Positions 43,896 to 55,800 of a stretch of DNA of 64,000 nt are shown here, piece by piece; the first letter of the stretch is position 1, and each line of letters opens with the position of its first letter. The DNA is from Mesostigma viride (taxonomy: Eukaryota; Streptophyta; Mesostigmatophyceae; Mesostigmatales; Mesostigmataceae). The translations under genes were made by a program, and so were the position numbers. The notes below the pieces were generated by a model. It saw only the letters and a list, made by a program, of their open reading frames with translations, did no database searches and was not told where the DNA came from. Location: contig RPFO01000072.1 of assembly GCA_009746045.1 (NCBI GenBank), positions 5,439,507 through 5,503,506 of the forward strand, in the 5' to 3' direction.

Positions 43896-44935
43896 TGCGC
43901 ACCATCTGCCTCCATATTACAGACAAACCAGGAGGCTGCCCGGGGGTGAGCCCGTCACGTCTAGTGTAGCACATGTCCATGCCGATCGAGTCTATCACGA
44001 AAAGTCCACGGGTGGCGGCCCTGCCGCGCGCGGCCGGGGGCACGCCAGGTGAGGACATATCGCCCAGGCCGCTGGGCGGGCTTGGTGCCAGCTAGTCTAT
44101 CTGATGTATCTACTTGATCTGTGCGGGCCAGGTGCCCGGCTAGGCCCAGGCGCCTGTGCCTAATAATGTGGGAAACATAGGGCAAATCAGCGTACAAATC
44201 CTCATTACTAATGTGCAAACCAAAGGGGATGTTAAGGGCCTTGCGCAGCATCTTGGTGACGGCGCCGTCGAGTCGTTGCTCCAGCTCCTGCGTCAGTGTC
44301 CACGTCTCGGCGCCGTAGGTCAGGATCGTCAGAATGACGACCTTGAAGAGGTCACGCTTGACGATCCGGGGTAGGGCGGGGTTGCTCCACCAGCGGCGGT
44401 GGTCATGGAGGTGCGCCCACGCCATGCCGATCCGTGTCGTCATGTCGTCCTCGCAGTCGGGAAGCCAACTGCCGAGCAGCTTGAAGCGGCCTGAAGGAGG
44501 GTAGTTGACCTCGGCATCGTCTAAGAGGCGGAGTGTGGGTGGGGGCCCTACCATGCCGAGGGCCAGGGCCTCCGTTTTGGGGCTGATTTCTAGACCAACC
44601 GCCCGAGCCTCGAGCGCCAGGCAGTCCAGCCAAAGTTGGGCAGACTCCGGCTTCTCGATGAGCGTGATGTCCGGTTGGCATAAATGAGGTCAGCTAATAA
44701 ATTCTGCTTGTTAGTCGGCCCCCCTTCCCCAAGCTCGTTCGTGATCGCTAGGCCAGGGGCACGGCCTGCAATGCTAGCAAAGCGAGCACGTGCCTGGCGC
44801 ATAACATAATCCACTACAATAATAAACAGGTACGGCGACAGGACGCAACCCTGCCAGACGCCGGTCTGCAGTGGGCATGCAGCATCCATGGGGAGTCCCA
44901 TTATAGTAGGCGCACATGCGCGTAAGCGTGGGCCA
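43896..44935 (-). mobile_element. LINE family B (older), ORF2 part beyond the insertion
   Basis: Continuation of 38458-38700. Reading minus from 44901: TGVWQGCVLSPYLFIIVVDY, a damaged catalytic region (DLIYAN instead of YADD), SGRFKLLGSWLPDC, LTYGAETWTL, LDGAVTKMLRKALN and HIIRHRRLGLAGHLART. It is clearly related to LINE A but diverged. Everything upstream of the reverse-transcriptase middle is missing (5' truncation), and frameshifts are present. Confidence 0.75.
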
Positions 44936-45915
44936 CGTGCTAGGCTACTGATAAGCCTGACTAATCTGCACTACTGCTGTATATTCCCTAAACTGGGGTT
45001 GTGGGGTGGCAGCTAGGCGGTGCCTGCCAGGGCTTGCGGGTCGACGTGGATGACCTCCCCCTTCCAGTACTATATACCGGTTTCCCCCCTGCGCTCTGCT
45101 GGATCGAGCTGGAGGTAGGTCGGCCATAGCTCCCGACGCCGCTGTTGCTGTGCCCTGAGGGTCAATTAGTCGTCGTCCAGCGTGTAGGAAGTCCCCGAGA
45201 GCTTCTTGCAGCATTTAAGAAACAACAGCTTATCCGCCATGTACTTAAAGGTGAGGAGCAGGGGATCGAGCCGGGCCAGCCTTACTACCCCGCGCACGGG
45301 GAAGTAATTTAGGCGGACAGCCGACATCCGCATCTCACCAGTGAGTTGCACATGCATGGGGGTAAGAATGTTGTGCTTAAACGCTACTGCAAGAGACTCC
45401 GAGTTCTCACCTGCCGGCTGGTCGAAGTGCTTGGCGATGACATTGTGGCTGCGCTTGGTGAGGTCGGCCTCCTCGCGGAGGTCGAGCGTGTGTTGCTTGT
45501 TGAGCTGTGCCGTGATGGTGGAGGTGGTGGAGGTGGTGTGGTGCTCAGTCAGCATGTCCGTCCAGGTCGATCCGTGGGGGGGATCGCCTGCCGGGCCGGC
45601 CAGCGGGGGCTGGCTTGGCGGCGATGTCCTTTACCACCTGAGCGGTGAGGCCTGCGGTGTTTTGCAGGCGTCCGATGGCGATGGTGTGGTTGTGGAGGCG
45701 ATTATCGATGTCGTGGAGCTGGGTCTTGATGTCGGCGGTGGAGGTGGAGGCGCATTACAGTAGAGGACAGCTCGGATGAGGATTACATCCCCATCTAGTG
45801 CTTTATAACGGTTGGGGGATGATGCAGACGATATTTGTTTAAACTTTTGTGTAATTATTTTTCTAATGAGATTAGCATAGTACTCCGTGGCATGCCTTTG
45901 CGCATGACACGCAAG

Positions 45916-46001
<86 letters not shown>

Positions 46002-46830
46002 GGTGGAGGCGGCAGTGGAGGAGGCGAGGAGGGTGGAGGTGGAGGCGACGGTGGTGGAAAGGTGAGGGAGCTCAGCAGCCAGCGTGCTGCCCATGGCCGC
46101 CACATCTGCAGCGAGGGGAGTCACGTGCTGCTCGACGGCGTCCCTATAAGGAGGTCACGGATGGTGTCGGTCACAGCGGTGGGAGAAAAAATCTGGGCAT
46201 CGGAGCGTCCGAGGAGGGAGCAAAGGGCGATTTGTTGCAAGTGGTGGGGACGGGAGAGGCGTTGCAGCTTTGCAGCCAATCCGGTCGTGCTGCCACCGGA
46301 GGGCAGGCGAAGGCCGCCACCATCCCGACTCTTGAGTTAGTCGCACAATTCCAAAAGCGTGTCCCACGTCCCGTGAAACAGGACGTGCAGCTGGTCACTC
46401 GGACCTTTCTGCCAAAAGTGTGGCTCGTCGATGGGGAGATTGTAAAACTGGCTGTGTGGCTCGGCGGGACGACTGCGCTTGGGCTCAGGAGAGGCCGACG
46501 GCGCGAGGCCGAAGAAGGGGCCGAATGTACCCTAAAGCTTGGGAAGTGGTACTGCTGCCTTCCAGGCCGGGCGGCGGAACTCTAGGCGTAGCTTCTTGCG
46601 TAGCTTTAGGGCTCAGCGCTGCCGCTAAGCTGCGCTGCATGCGTCGAGGTGCGTTTGCTCGTCATGATATTGCGTATCAGCTTCGGGAAAAAATATCAGT
46701 GCGTGCGTCTTAGAAAGACGAAGCGATTGTGATATTCACGGCTGAATTTGGTGTCCACACATGAAAGTTATTAGCTCCGCCATCAGCCATGGCTACCCCG
46801 TGGCTCGTGGCTAGTACGTAGTAAGTTGTA
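44936..46830 (-). mobile_element. ORF1 element copy e, interrupted by a SINE-like insert
   Basis: Minus-strand ORF1, decayed. The N-terminal part lies at about 46660-46012 and the C-terminal part at 45742-45000, with NIL/TPMHVQLTGEMRMSAVRL and YTLDDD motifs. A 252 bp element interrupts it at 45749-46000. A 5' leader with the GTGATATTCACGGCT word lies at 46720-46800. Several frame breaks. Confidence 0.65.
45749..46000 (+). mobile_element. SINE-like LINE A tail element with target duplication
   Basis: Starts GGCGCATTACAG and carries the last roughly 165 bp of LINE A with its hairpin and GCATGACACGCAAG end, then about 21 ACTT units. Flanked by AGGTGGA (45742-45748 and 46001-46007; up to 11 bp if the boundary is drawn later). 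A second copy with the same first base lies at 49153. Confidence 0.75.
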
Positions 46831-48900
46831 GCCCAGCAGGTTGTTGCCCAGAATGTATTAAAAACCATAGGCCCCCTTCTCAGGGCCATTAATTAATTAA
46901 TTAATTAATTAATTAATTAATTAATTAGGAACATAACTCAGTTGGGAGTATAATATGTAGCACATAGCCCAGAGAAGGGGCATATGAGCCTATAGTACAT
47001 CATACATTCTGAGCTACTTCCTGCAAGAGTGGGAATGTAAACAACACTTGCTCTAGGTGCGCCAGGGCACCTGCATCCCCATGATCAATCAAGCTATGCC
47101 CAGCTAAGGGGGAGCCTGTCATGGGGGGGGAAGATCAGCATGGCTATACAAAAGCTAGAGCGTGGCATCTCAGCAGAGAGCAGCTCTCTGCATGGGCACA
47201 GCATAACTAAATAAAGCTAGGCATCATCTGGCGTGTGGCACATCATAGGCACGCATGTACATGATTAAATAATGCTCGTGGCTCAGCTGGTATAGTGCCT
47301 GTAGGAGGCGTACATGTACATGGCCACGTTCTATCTATTCTACACTACTACTGCTGTATTCCCCTAGGCTGGCCGGGGCGTCTGGAGTCGCTGGGGCTGC
47401 GGGGGTCGCCTGCCAGGGCTTGTGGCCGACGTAGATGGCCGCCCCCTTCCAGTACACCGGCTGCCCCGCCTTGGTCTGCCGGAGCTGGAGGTAGGTCGGC
47501 CATTGCTCCCGTCGCCATTGTTGCTGCGCCAGGGTCAAGTCGTCGCCGTCAAGGGTGAAGAGAGTCTTCTCGAGCCGCTTGCGGCGTCTGAGAAAAGAAA
47601 TCTTGTCCGCCGGGGTCTTAAAGGTGAGAAGGAGCGGGGGCACCCCTGCCGTTACCCCGCGCGCGGGGAAGGCGGTGGGCGACCAGCTCGATCTCACCAG
47701 TAAGGCCCATGCGACCAAGGATTTCTCTCTCAAACGCACGCGCAAGCTTCTCGGAATTCTCACCTTCCTCCATGTCGATGAAGTTCTTGAGTATGGCGTT
47801 GAGGCTGCGCTTGGCGAGCTCGGCCTCCTCGCGGAGGTCAAGCGTCTGCTGCTGGAGCTGGGCTGCGACGGCGGAGGTGGTGGAGGTGGTGTGCTGCTTA
47901 AGCATGTCCGCCCAGGTCGTAATGGGGGGAGCATCGCCGGCCAGGCCAGCAGGGGCTGGCTTGGCGGCAATGTCCTTCACCGCCTGGGCGGTGAGGCCCG
48001 CGGTGTTCTGCAGGACCTCGATAGCGATGGCATTATCCGCTGGTCAATGTCGCGGAGCTGGGCGGTGATGGAGTCGGTGGAGGCGGAGGGGGGGGGGGTG
48101 GAGGCGAGGAGGGTGGCGCCGGTGGTGGTGGGGATGGTGGGGAGCTCAGCAGCCAGCGTGCGACTCACAGCTGCCACATCTGCAGCTAGGGGCGTCACGT
48201 GCTGTGAGATGGCTTCGTGGAGGTGGAGGAGGAAGGTGGATTCGGTCAAGGGGGAGGGGGTCCAGAGGTTCGTGACAGAGCGCTGAAGGATGGAAAAGAG
48301 GGCGGCGAGCTGAAGACGGGGGCGAGACCAGCGGGCAAGGTTCTCAGGTCGGTGAGCCAAACCGGCCGTCAGGTCCAGTGCGGAGGCGGTAATGGCTATG
48401 AAGGCGCTGCCGCACAGGTCGAAAATGGAGGCGTATGACCCATAAAACACGAGCTCCAGTATCTTGATGGGTGGCATGTCGAAAAAGCCGGGTCTGGCAT
48501 CGTCGAAGGTGGAAAATAACCCGTCAACGTCAAAGTCACGCTCAGACCAGCTTGGTTCGGTTGGGCGGCTGCGTTTTGGCTCGGGCGAGGCTGAGGGCGA
48601 GGCAGGAAGCCCGGGAGGGTGCTGGGCGACCACCAGTGCGCGACTAGTGTCACCACTGCCTTTCGGCCCTGATGGCGAAGCTGCAGCCGAGGCTGCAGAC
48701 GTATTTTCATTGCCGAGCGCAGCCGTCAGGCTGCGTTGCGTCGATGGGCGTTTGCTCATCGTATATTGCGTAATAGCGTCGGAAAATTATATCAGCATGT
48801 GCGTCTTAGAAAGACGAAGCGATTGTGATATTCACGGCTAAATTCGGTGCTCAAACGTGAAAGTTATGAGCTCCGCCGTCAGCCATGGTTACCTCGTGGC
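46831..48900 (-). mobile_element. ORF1 element copy f
   Basis: ORF1 runs minus from 48759 (MSKRPSTQRSLTAALGN) to the stop near 47365, in three frames with frameshifts near 47980 and 47640. It has the fullest N-terminal half of any copy, including a FDDARPGFFDMPPIKILELVF segment not readable in the others. The 3' UTR (47364-46930) ends in the long (TTAA)n at 46888-46929. The leader at 48770-48900 shares GTGATATTCACGGCT. No ORF2. Confidence 0.7.
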
Positions 48901-49152
48901 TCGTAAACAGCGTCAAAATGATACGTACTCAGGGCCATTAAGTAATTGATTAATTAATTAATAGACACGTGACTGCGTACTCAGGGCCATGTGTTACGTA
49001 TACTCCCAACGGAGTTATGTTCTTAATTGATTAATCAATTAATTAATGGGGGTTATTGCCCCTGATCGCGGACAGCTGCTACACTACCGCCTCGTCGATC
49101 TGGGCACATTACAGTAGACCGTTCCATGACTCCACTAGATGTAAATTAATTA
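48901..49152. repeat. Mixed short LINE tail fragments
   Basis: About 250 bp of short pieces: two ATTA tracts (48943-48963, 49024-49047), an AGACACGTGACTGCG piece of family B, a 3' UTR piece of the ORF1 element and LINE A words. No gene. Confidence 0.55.
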
Positions 49153-49336
49153 GGCGCATTACAGTAGAGGACAGCTCGGATGAGGATTACATCCCCATCT
49201 AGTGCTTAGCGGTTGGGGGATGATGCAGACGATATTTGTTTAAACTTTTGTGTAATTATTTTTCTAATGAGATTAGCATAGTACTCCGTGGCATGCCTTG
49301 CGCATGACACGCAAGTACTTACTTACTTACTTACTG
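49153..49336 (+). mobile_element. Second SINE-like LINE A tail element
   Basis: Same GGCGCATTACAG start and same body as 45749-46000, with a short (ACTT)n tail. Flanked by AATTAATTA at 49144-49152 and 49337-49345. Confidence 0.7.
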
Positions 49337-49345
49337 AATTAATTA

Positions 49346-49810
49346 ATAAATTCCACACGTACAGTCGTCTCATTTTTATTTGGTCACATCGTGGCTCTAG
49401 CATCACCTCCCAATGGAGGCACATGTAAGTTTATTTAAATGAATGTGTTATCAATATCTTCACATGCGTTTTCTCCCTTGTGAGGAACTCGTCCACGATC
49501 GATGCTGAATCATGCATGTGTCAACATCGGTTTTGCTTCAAGCTGGAGAAGTTCCATCCTATGTCTCCAGGCACAAACATGAATTCTGGGGAGCAATGGC
49601 AGGCTCACGAGCAGATTGCTGCTCCAAGGCCACACTCCTATTATTAGATAAATTAAAAGGATCGGGAGATCCGTGGCATGATTGCCCACTAGAAACGCAC
49701 ACAAGCAGCTCGGATGCTTGCCCAGGTGCCAAGATTGCTGCTGCCCACAGCCCCAGCATTACTACAACCGGGCTGCATGCAACCACAAGGGGGTTGTCTC
49801 TTTGATATGT
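49346..49810. other. No supported gene
   Basis: About 460 bp downstream of the synthetase stop codon. It probably holds that gene's 3' UTR; no other feature seen. Confidence 0.4.
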
Positions 49811-52800
49811 TTACATCTTTTCCAAGGGCTCGATGAGTAGCAGCCGAAGGCCATTGTCAATAACCTGCGCAGAATCACAAGAAAACCCATTCAAGAAAAT
49901 TATGATGGGAGGTTTTAAGTACGGGAAGTCCAATCACAACCAAACGTGAGAAGAAAAACACAATGCACAATGCTTTCCCACAATGCGCAAGTACTTCCAC
50001 AGCTTGCTAGCCACAAGGAGCAAGAAAGACATCAAGCATGACTGACTGCCCTTGTCGCATTCGTTAATATAATCTACTGACGTGTCCTTGTCGTGTTGTT
50101 TCATCAAATTACTGACCGCCCAGCTTTCCTCGCTGAAGAACACACCAGCAGTTTGTCCGCTATGTATCAAGGTATCAAGGTACCCAAAGTTGTGTAACCC
50201 CTTTTGAAGCCATGATTTTTCCGTGGCCCTCACCTGCTTGAAGGTCGCGCACAGGTGCAGGCGTGCGTGCATGGGCCGCGCGTCCGCCGTGTTGGCGTCG
50301 GCATCGGCCCCCGGCAAGATGCGCACGCGCTTGTAGTAGGACGAGATATCGCGCACAAACGAGTTGAGGAACTCGCACATCTGGCGCGATGCAAAAGAGA
50401 TCAACAGGGAAGCACACGTGCGCACGTGTAAGCATAAGACTTAGGGCAGCAAATGCAGAGTTGAGGAACTCGCACACCTCGCACAGGCACATGCGCAGGC
50501 ACAGGCACACACACACAGCGCATACGCACAAACATGGTGGCAAACAGCCGACCTGTGGTGCACAGATTAGAGATGGATGCTGAGGTAGCACTTCTGGCGC
50601 ATGCAACAGAGACACACACACGACGCACAGTAGTACACACATAGGGGGTGGGGAAAGAGAGGGACTGAGGGACCGACAGGTATGTGGCACAGAGACAGGT
50701 TGACGAGGAACGCGCATATCTGGCGCGCATAATGACATGCACGCCATTCATACACATAGTACAAACAATGCACATACTACAGTCATTCCCGCGTTAAGTT
50801 ACGACCGCCGCCAAATTCTGGGCGTCATAACTTAACGCGGGAACGTAACTTAACCGTAGAATTAGGCTAGCAGCCCACCCCCTCCTACTCTGACGGACTT
50901 CTATACGGCATTCGACAGCTCTCGTCAAGCCCGATTCAGCTGCAGCATCAAGGGCGCTCAAAGTACGGGATTTCGTACCATTTCCGGATGCGGCGAGGCT
51001 GGTCGCTGCGGGGTGCTCTGGTGACAGGCTGATAGCGAGGATGCGCAGCTACGACTTTGCTAGTTCACCTCAGTTCAGATCCGGCTGCGCAGTTCATCCT
51101 GCCGTAGCCTGGCGCCAGCTATGTTCTGTGACGCAGTGTTCTGACTTCTGTGCGGAAAGCCGGGTTCCCTGCCGAGCTTGGCCTAATTACCACTAATTAA
51201 TAAGTGGAGCATTCAGCATGGCCTATTCAGCTATCTATACAAACTGTAACGTAAAAAATTCACAATCATAGTTAGATAGAGTCGTCTCACTTCGCTATCA
51301 GCATAGCGGGTCCCCTATTCCTCTGAGTCCGGACGTCCGGACTTGGCCAAAAACGGCCTCCTCCGCAGCCAAAAGTACAGGCCTGACGCCTACAGTTTGG
51401 CTCAATACCGCGTTAAGTTACGATGGCAACCAGGCTTAAGTTACGGTCGCCGCCCACACTTCGGCGTCGTAACTTAACGCGGGAACGTAACCTTAAGAAT
51501 CGTAACTTAACGCGGGAATGACTGTACATAAATAACATATAACCATTGCACATACTATACAAATAACATATAAACAATAAAAACACGTGTATAGTACTCC
51601 TACACACACAGATCTCGAATGATTTATCTAGTACAAATCCGACTGGCTTGCATCACTCCCCGGACAGGAGAACTTTTGCGGTTGGACTGTAGGTGTCAGC
51701 TGGCTATGCCTTAGGATCAGGAGACGTCCGTCCTATAGTCAGCAAAGGTGGGTGCGAGAGGTCCCCAGTTCGATTCCGGCCTGGATTCATTTGCAGATCA
51801 CGTTTTCCGCGGACCGGCACTGAACGCAAATGGTTTTCACAATTTGCAGCGTGCCAAATCAGAATATAAACAATACACAACATAATCGTACCCACACATA
51901 GGGGGTGGCAACGGCATCATCCCTCTCTTACCCGGTCCCATTCATCCCTCTCTTACCGGGTGCCGCTGGAACTCGAACACATTAGGCAGAATAAGGTACA
52001 AAGCAAAGCAAGCAAAGCTCATCTCTCTCATACCCACTCCTTTTCATCGCTCAAACACATTAGGCAACATAAGGCGAAGCACAAAGCAAAGCTAGCAAAG
52101 CTCGTCTCTCTCTTACCCGGTGCAGCTGGAACTCGGGCAGGCCCGGCCGCGGCGGGTACTCGGGGCAGGCGGCCGTCTCGATGATGGACGCAAAGGGAAT
52201 GACGTAGTCCATCAGCAGCTGCCACTCGAGCTGCACGTAGTGAATCAAAACATATTCAATCGTAGTGAATCATGACATAAATAGTACATGATTTGTTGGT
52301 CCTACATAAATTTGTGGGAGCATGAAAGGTATGAAAGCCAAAGTAGGGGATGACGTACTCCCTCAGCATCACCTGCACTTGAGCCACAAGTGATGAAACT
52401 ACAGAAGAACATTATTTGTCTATCATTTATTTATTAGTTTGTGAGAGCACGAACGGAAAGAAAGGAGGCGGGGAGATGACGTAGTCCATCAGCACCTGCC
52501 ACTCGAGCTGCACATAACACATTTTTACTATTATCATCGTTATTATTATTCATAGTACATAACACAGGGGTAAAAAGGAGTGTGTGTGGAGGTGTGATGA
52601 TTTAGTCCATCAGAAGCTGCCAGGCAAGGGTCAGCAGCTGTGCATGGTTGACGAGGGCACACAGGCGTAGTAAGGGGGGGGGGGGGGGGGGGGGATGAGG
52701 GGCTGTCCTGGCGACGTTAACTTTTCAAAAAACAAAATTGGATTCTGCAGTTCATAGACACACGCCTACAAACTCGGAATCCAAATTAAATGTCTAAAAC

Positions 52801-55800
52801 AAGTGGTTGGCTTGCGAAGCAATGCACATAGGCCACCACAAAAGCTATAAATAGCACTTGAAAATGACTTGATTACAGTTGTATATATACCATAGTAGCA
52901 GTGTGTTCTTTGTACTACTATAGCAGCATGTTATATGTACTACTATATGCACTAGTAAGATAGGGGTTGCGGGAACGCGCAAGGGTCCCGTGTGCATTCC
53001 ATGGCGGGAGTGTGCAGCCGTTTGTCAGGTAGTGAGGTGACAGGTGACAGGTGGCAGCGACAGTGCTAGTGTGTCCCAGTACGGGTACACGCGCCTCCTT
53101 GAGTGCCATAGTCCTAATGTGTTTTGCTAACTAAAGGCCGGTGACGTGAACTGCTCACCAATTCTTCGATACATGTAACATTATGCCGAGTCCCGATATT
53201 TCAGCAGCATTATTACTATAGTTACTACTATACTATAAGTATGATGTCAACATCATGCCTATAATGTGCTTTCTAAACTAAAAGCCACAGTCTACAAGCA
53301 GCAAGGGTGTGTTTGTATGTGTGTGTACGTGTGAGTGTTTTTTGTGTGTGTGTCTGTATGTGTTCATGTGTGTGTGTGTTGTGTGTGTGTGTGTGTGTGC
53401 GTGTGTGTGTCATATGTGCGCTAGCAGCTCTCCTCTAGCACGGGTTGATGACACCCCCAATGCAGGTAGTAGCTCGTTTTAGCCTACCATGCCATCAAGC
53501 GTGTTGAGGTCACACTTGTCCAGCCGGGTCAGCTAACAGCCCTGCTCGCTACTGGCGTAGATATGACAACAAGCAGGCCTCCCCGAGCCCCTACCGTGTC
53601 GTCCAGCGTGTTGAGGTCGCACTCGTCCAGGCGGGGCAGCGGCTGCAGCTCGCCCGCGGCCACCTTGGCGTCAAACTTGTTCATGAGGGAGCTGTTGGGG
53701 TGAGAGGGGGAGGGGGAGAGCATGGGCCACATGAAACTTCCATCATTCAGCCGCTTTGGTGTCAAATTTGCTAACGGGGGAGCTGTATGTTGGGGGAGGG
53801 GTATGGGACGGGTGGCGCATGAATATGAAGGGTGGGGCCGCACCGCAGGCATCAAACATGCTCATGAGGGAGCTGAGCTGCTCTCCACTCTTACAGCAAA
53901 AGGACAAGGGAGGGGGATGTCTTCGGCGGCAAACTTGTCCATGACGGCGATGCTCCACACACATACATTACTACACACACATGCTGCATGGGGAATAAGG
54001 GCGGAAAAACGCCGCAGGCGTCAAACTTGTTAATGAATATAACACAGCACAGACAGGTACTACCCTGAGGAATGGCACTACCCTGATAACGAGGCATGAG
54101 ACCGCCCTATTGGTACCAGCCGTTAATATAACACAGCACAGACAGGTACTACCCTGAGGAATGGCACTACCCTAATAACGAGGCATGAGACCGCCCTATT
54201 GGTACCAGCCGTGAATATAACAAAGCACAGACAGGTACTACCCTGAGGAATGGCACTACCCTAATAACGAGGCATGGGACCGCCCTATTGGTACTAGCCG
54301 TGAATATAACAAAGCACAGACAGGTACTACCCTGAGGAATGGCACTACCCTAATAACGAGGCATGGGACCGCCCTATTGGTGCTAGCCGTGAATATAACA
54401 CAGCACAGACACAAGAGGAACGATGCCACCCTATTGGCAATCACACGTCACCATGGCCATGGGGCAGAGAACTCCCATGAGCGGGCGAGGTTGTAGAGGA
54501 TGAAGGGCAAGCGGGAAGGGGACTTGCGTGAGGCAGGTGGAATTGTAGAGGATGAATAGCGAGGGGGGGCGGGGGGGAGGAGAGGAGGACTCACGTGAGG
54601 CGGGTGGAGTTGTAGAGGATAAAGGGCGCGGACGCGTCCTCAAAGTCGGTGACCTTTGCGATGTTGAAGTTGATGACGGAGCGCAGGCTGACGGCCAGCA
54701 GCGCATACTTCATGGCCGCGGTGGACACCTGGCAAAACGAATTTAAGACATGCAAACAGAGAGTGTCACAGATAAGAAGCACTTGACGCTGTTGTTCAAG
54801 CTGGTTGCTGCCACAAAAGCAGTGAGGTACGTCATGGCCGCGGCGGACACCTGGCAACGGGCATCGCAGCCATGGCAGATGGCGGGCCCACCGCCTGCGT
54901 GACAAGAACCTCCCGCTCAACATTTGCATGAGTTTGTTCCAGAGCCCTGCGTCCCCCAGCATGTGTCACGTGTTAACTTCGACATTCACGCTAACGCTCA
55001 CACTAATGTTCACACTAACGTTCAGTCAACATCAACACCAGACCCCCCCGCCCCCCCCCGCCCCGCCTCGCGAGTAGCATAAGATATTAACGTACTCGTG
55101 GCTGTCTCATGGATACTAGTAGCATCATCTAGTACTATACCTTGGGCAGCATGTCGACGTGGATTTATATGATTGATATCACCCCTTACTTCACCTCACC
55201 CAACTTATTTCCAACTCCTTCCTGTCATGCCCTAATGCCCACCCCCTAACACCCCTCACTGACTCCACACAAAAAACTAACAAAGACCACGCGCCCACGT
55301 CGTGCGTGACAGAAACCTGTCGCCCACCTCGTGCGTGATCTTGTTAAAGAGCGCCGGGTCCAGCGCCTCCCCCTTCTCCTCGTACTTTGCGCGCATCTTG
55401 TCGGTGATCACCTCCTTGAGCTCGTCGTACAAGTCGTCCGCCAGCAGGTACCGCCCGCGGCGGCCGCTCATCTTGCCGGTGGTCAGCTTGACAAGCTCGT
55501 ACGAGACGTGGTACTGCCGGTCCACCATGTCTGGGTTCATCATGTACATGGCTAGCGCGACCTGGCCATGTACATGTGCCGAGTGTGGGGGCGGTGGATG
55601 TGTGGGGAGGGTTGCAAGGGTGGGCATTTCACGCGGATGAGAACCTATGGGAAACAATGCGGCTCATGCAAAGAGAACGGGGCTTCATGATGCACATGGC
55701 CAGCGCGACCTGGGGGCGGTGGGCGTGGGGAGAGGGCGAGGGTGGGCAGGAAGGATGCTAGGGGGGTGAATGGCTGGGATCATCGTGTGGAGGGCCGACA

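Noticed and set aside
37518-46000. ACTT tracts as CRISPR-like or independent satellite arrays
   Set aside because: No spacers; each tract directly follows the LINE A 3' end, so they are retrotransposon tails.
51711-51790. A working tRNA gene
   Set aside because: The T-stem has mismatches and no acceptor or anticodon stem could be paired.
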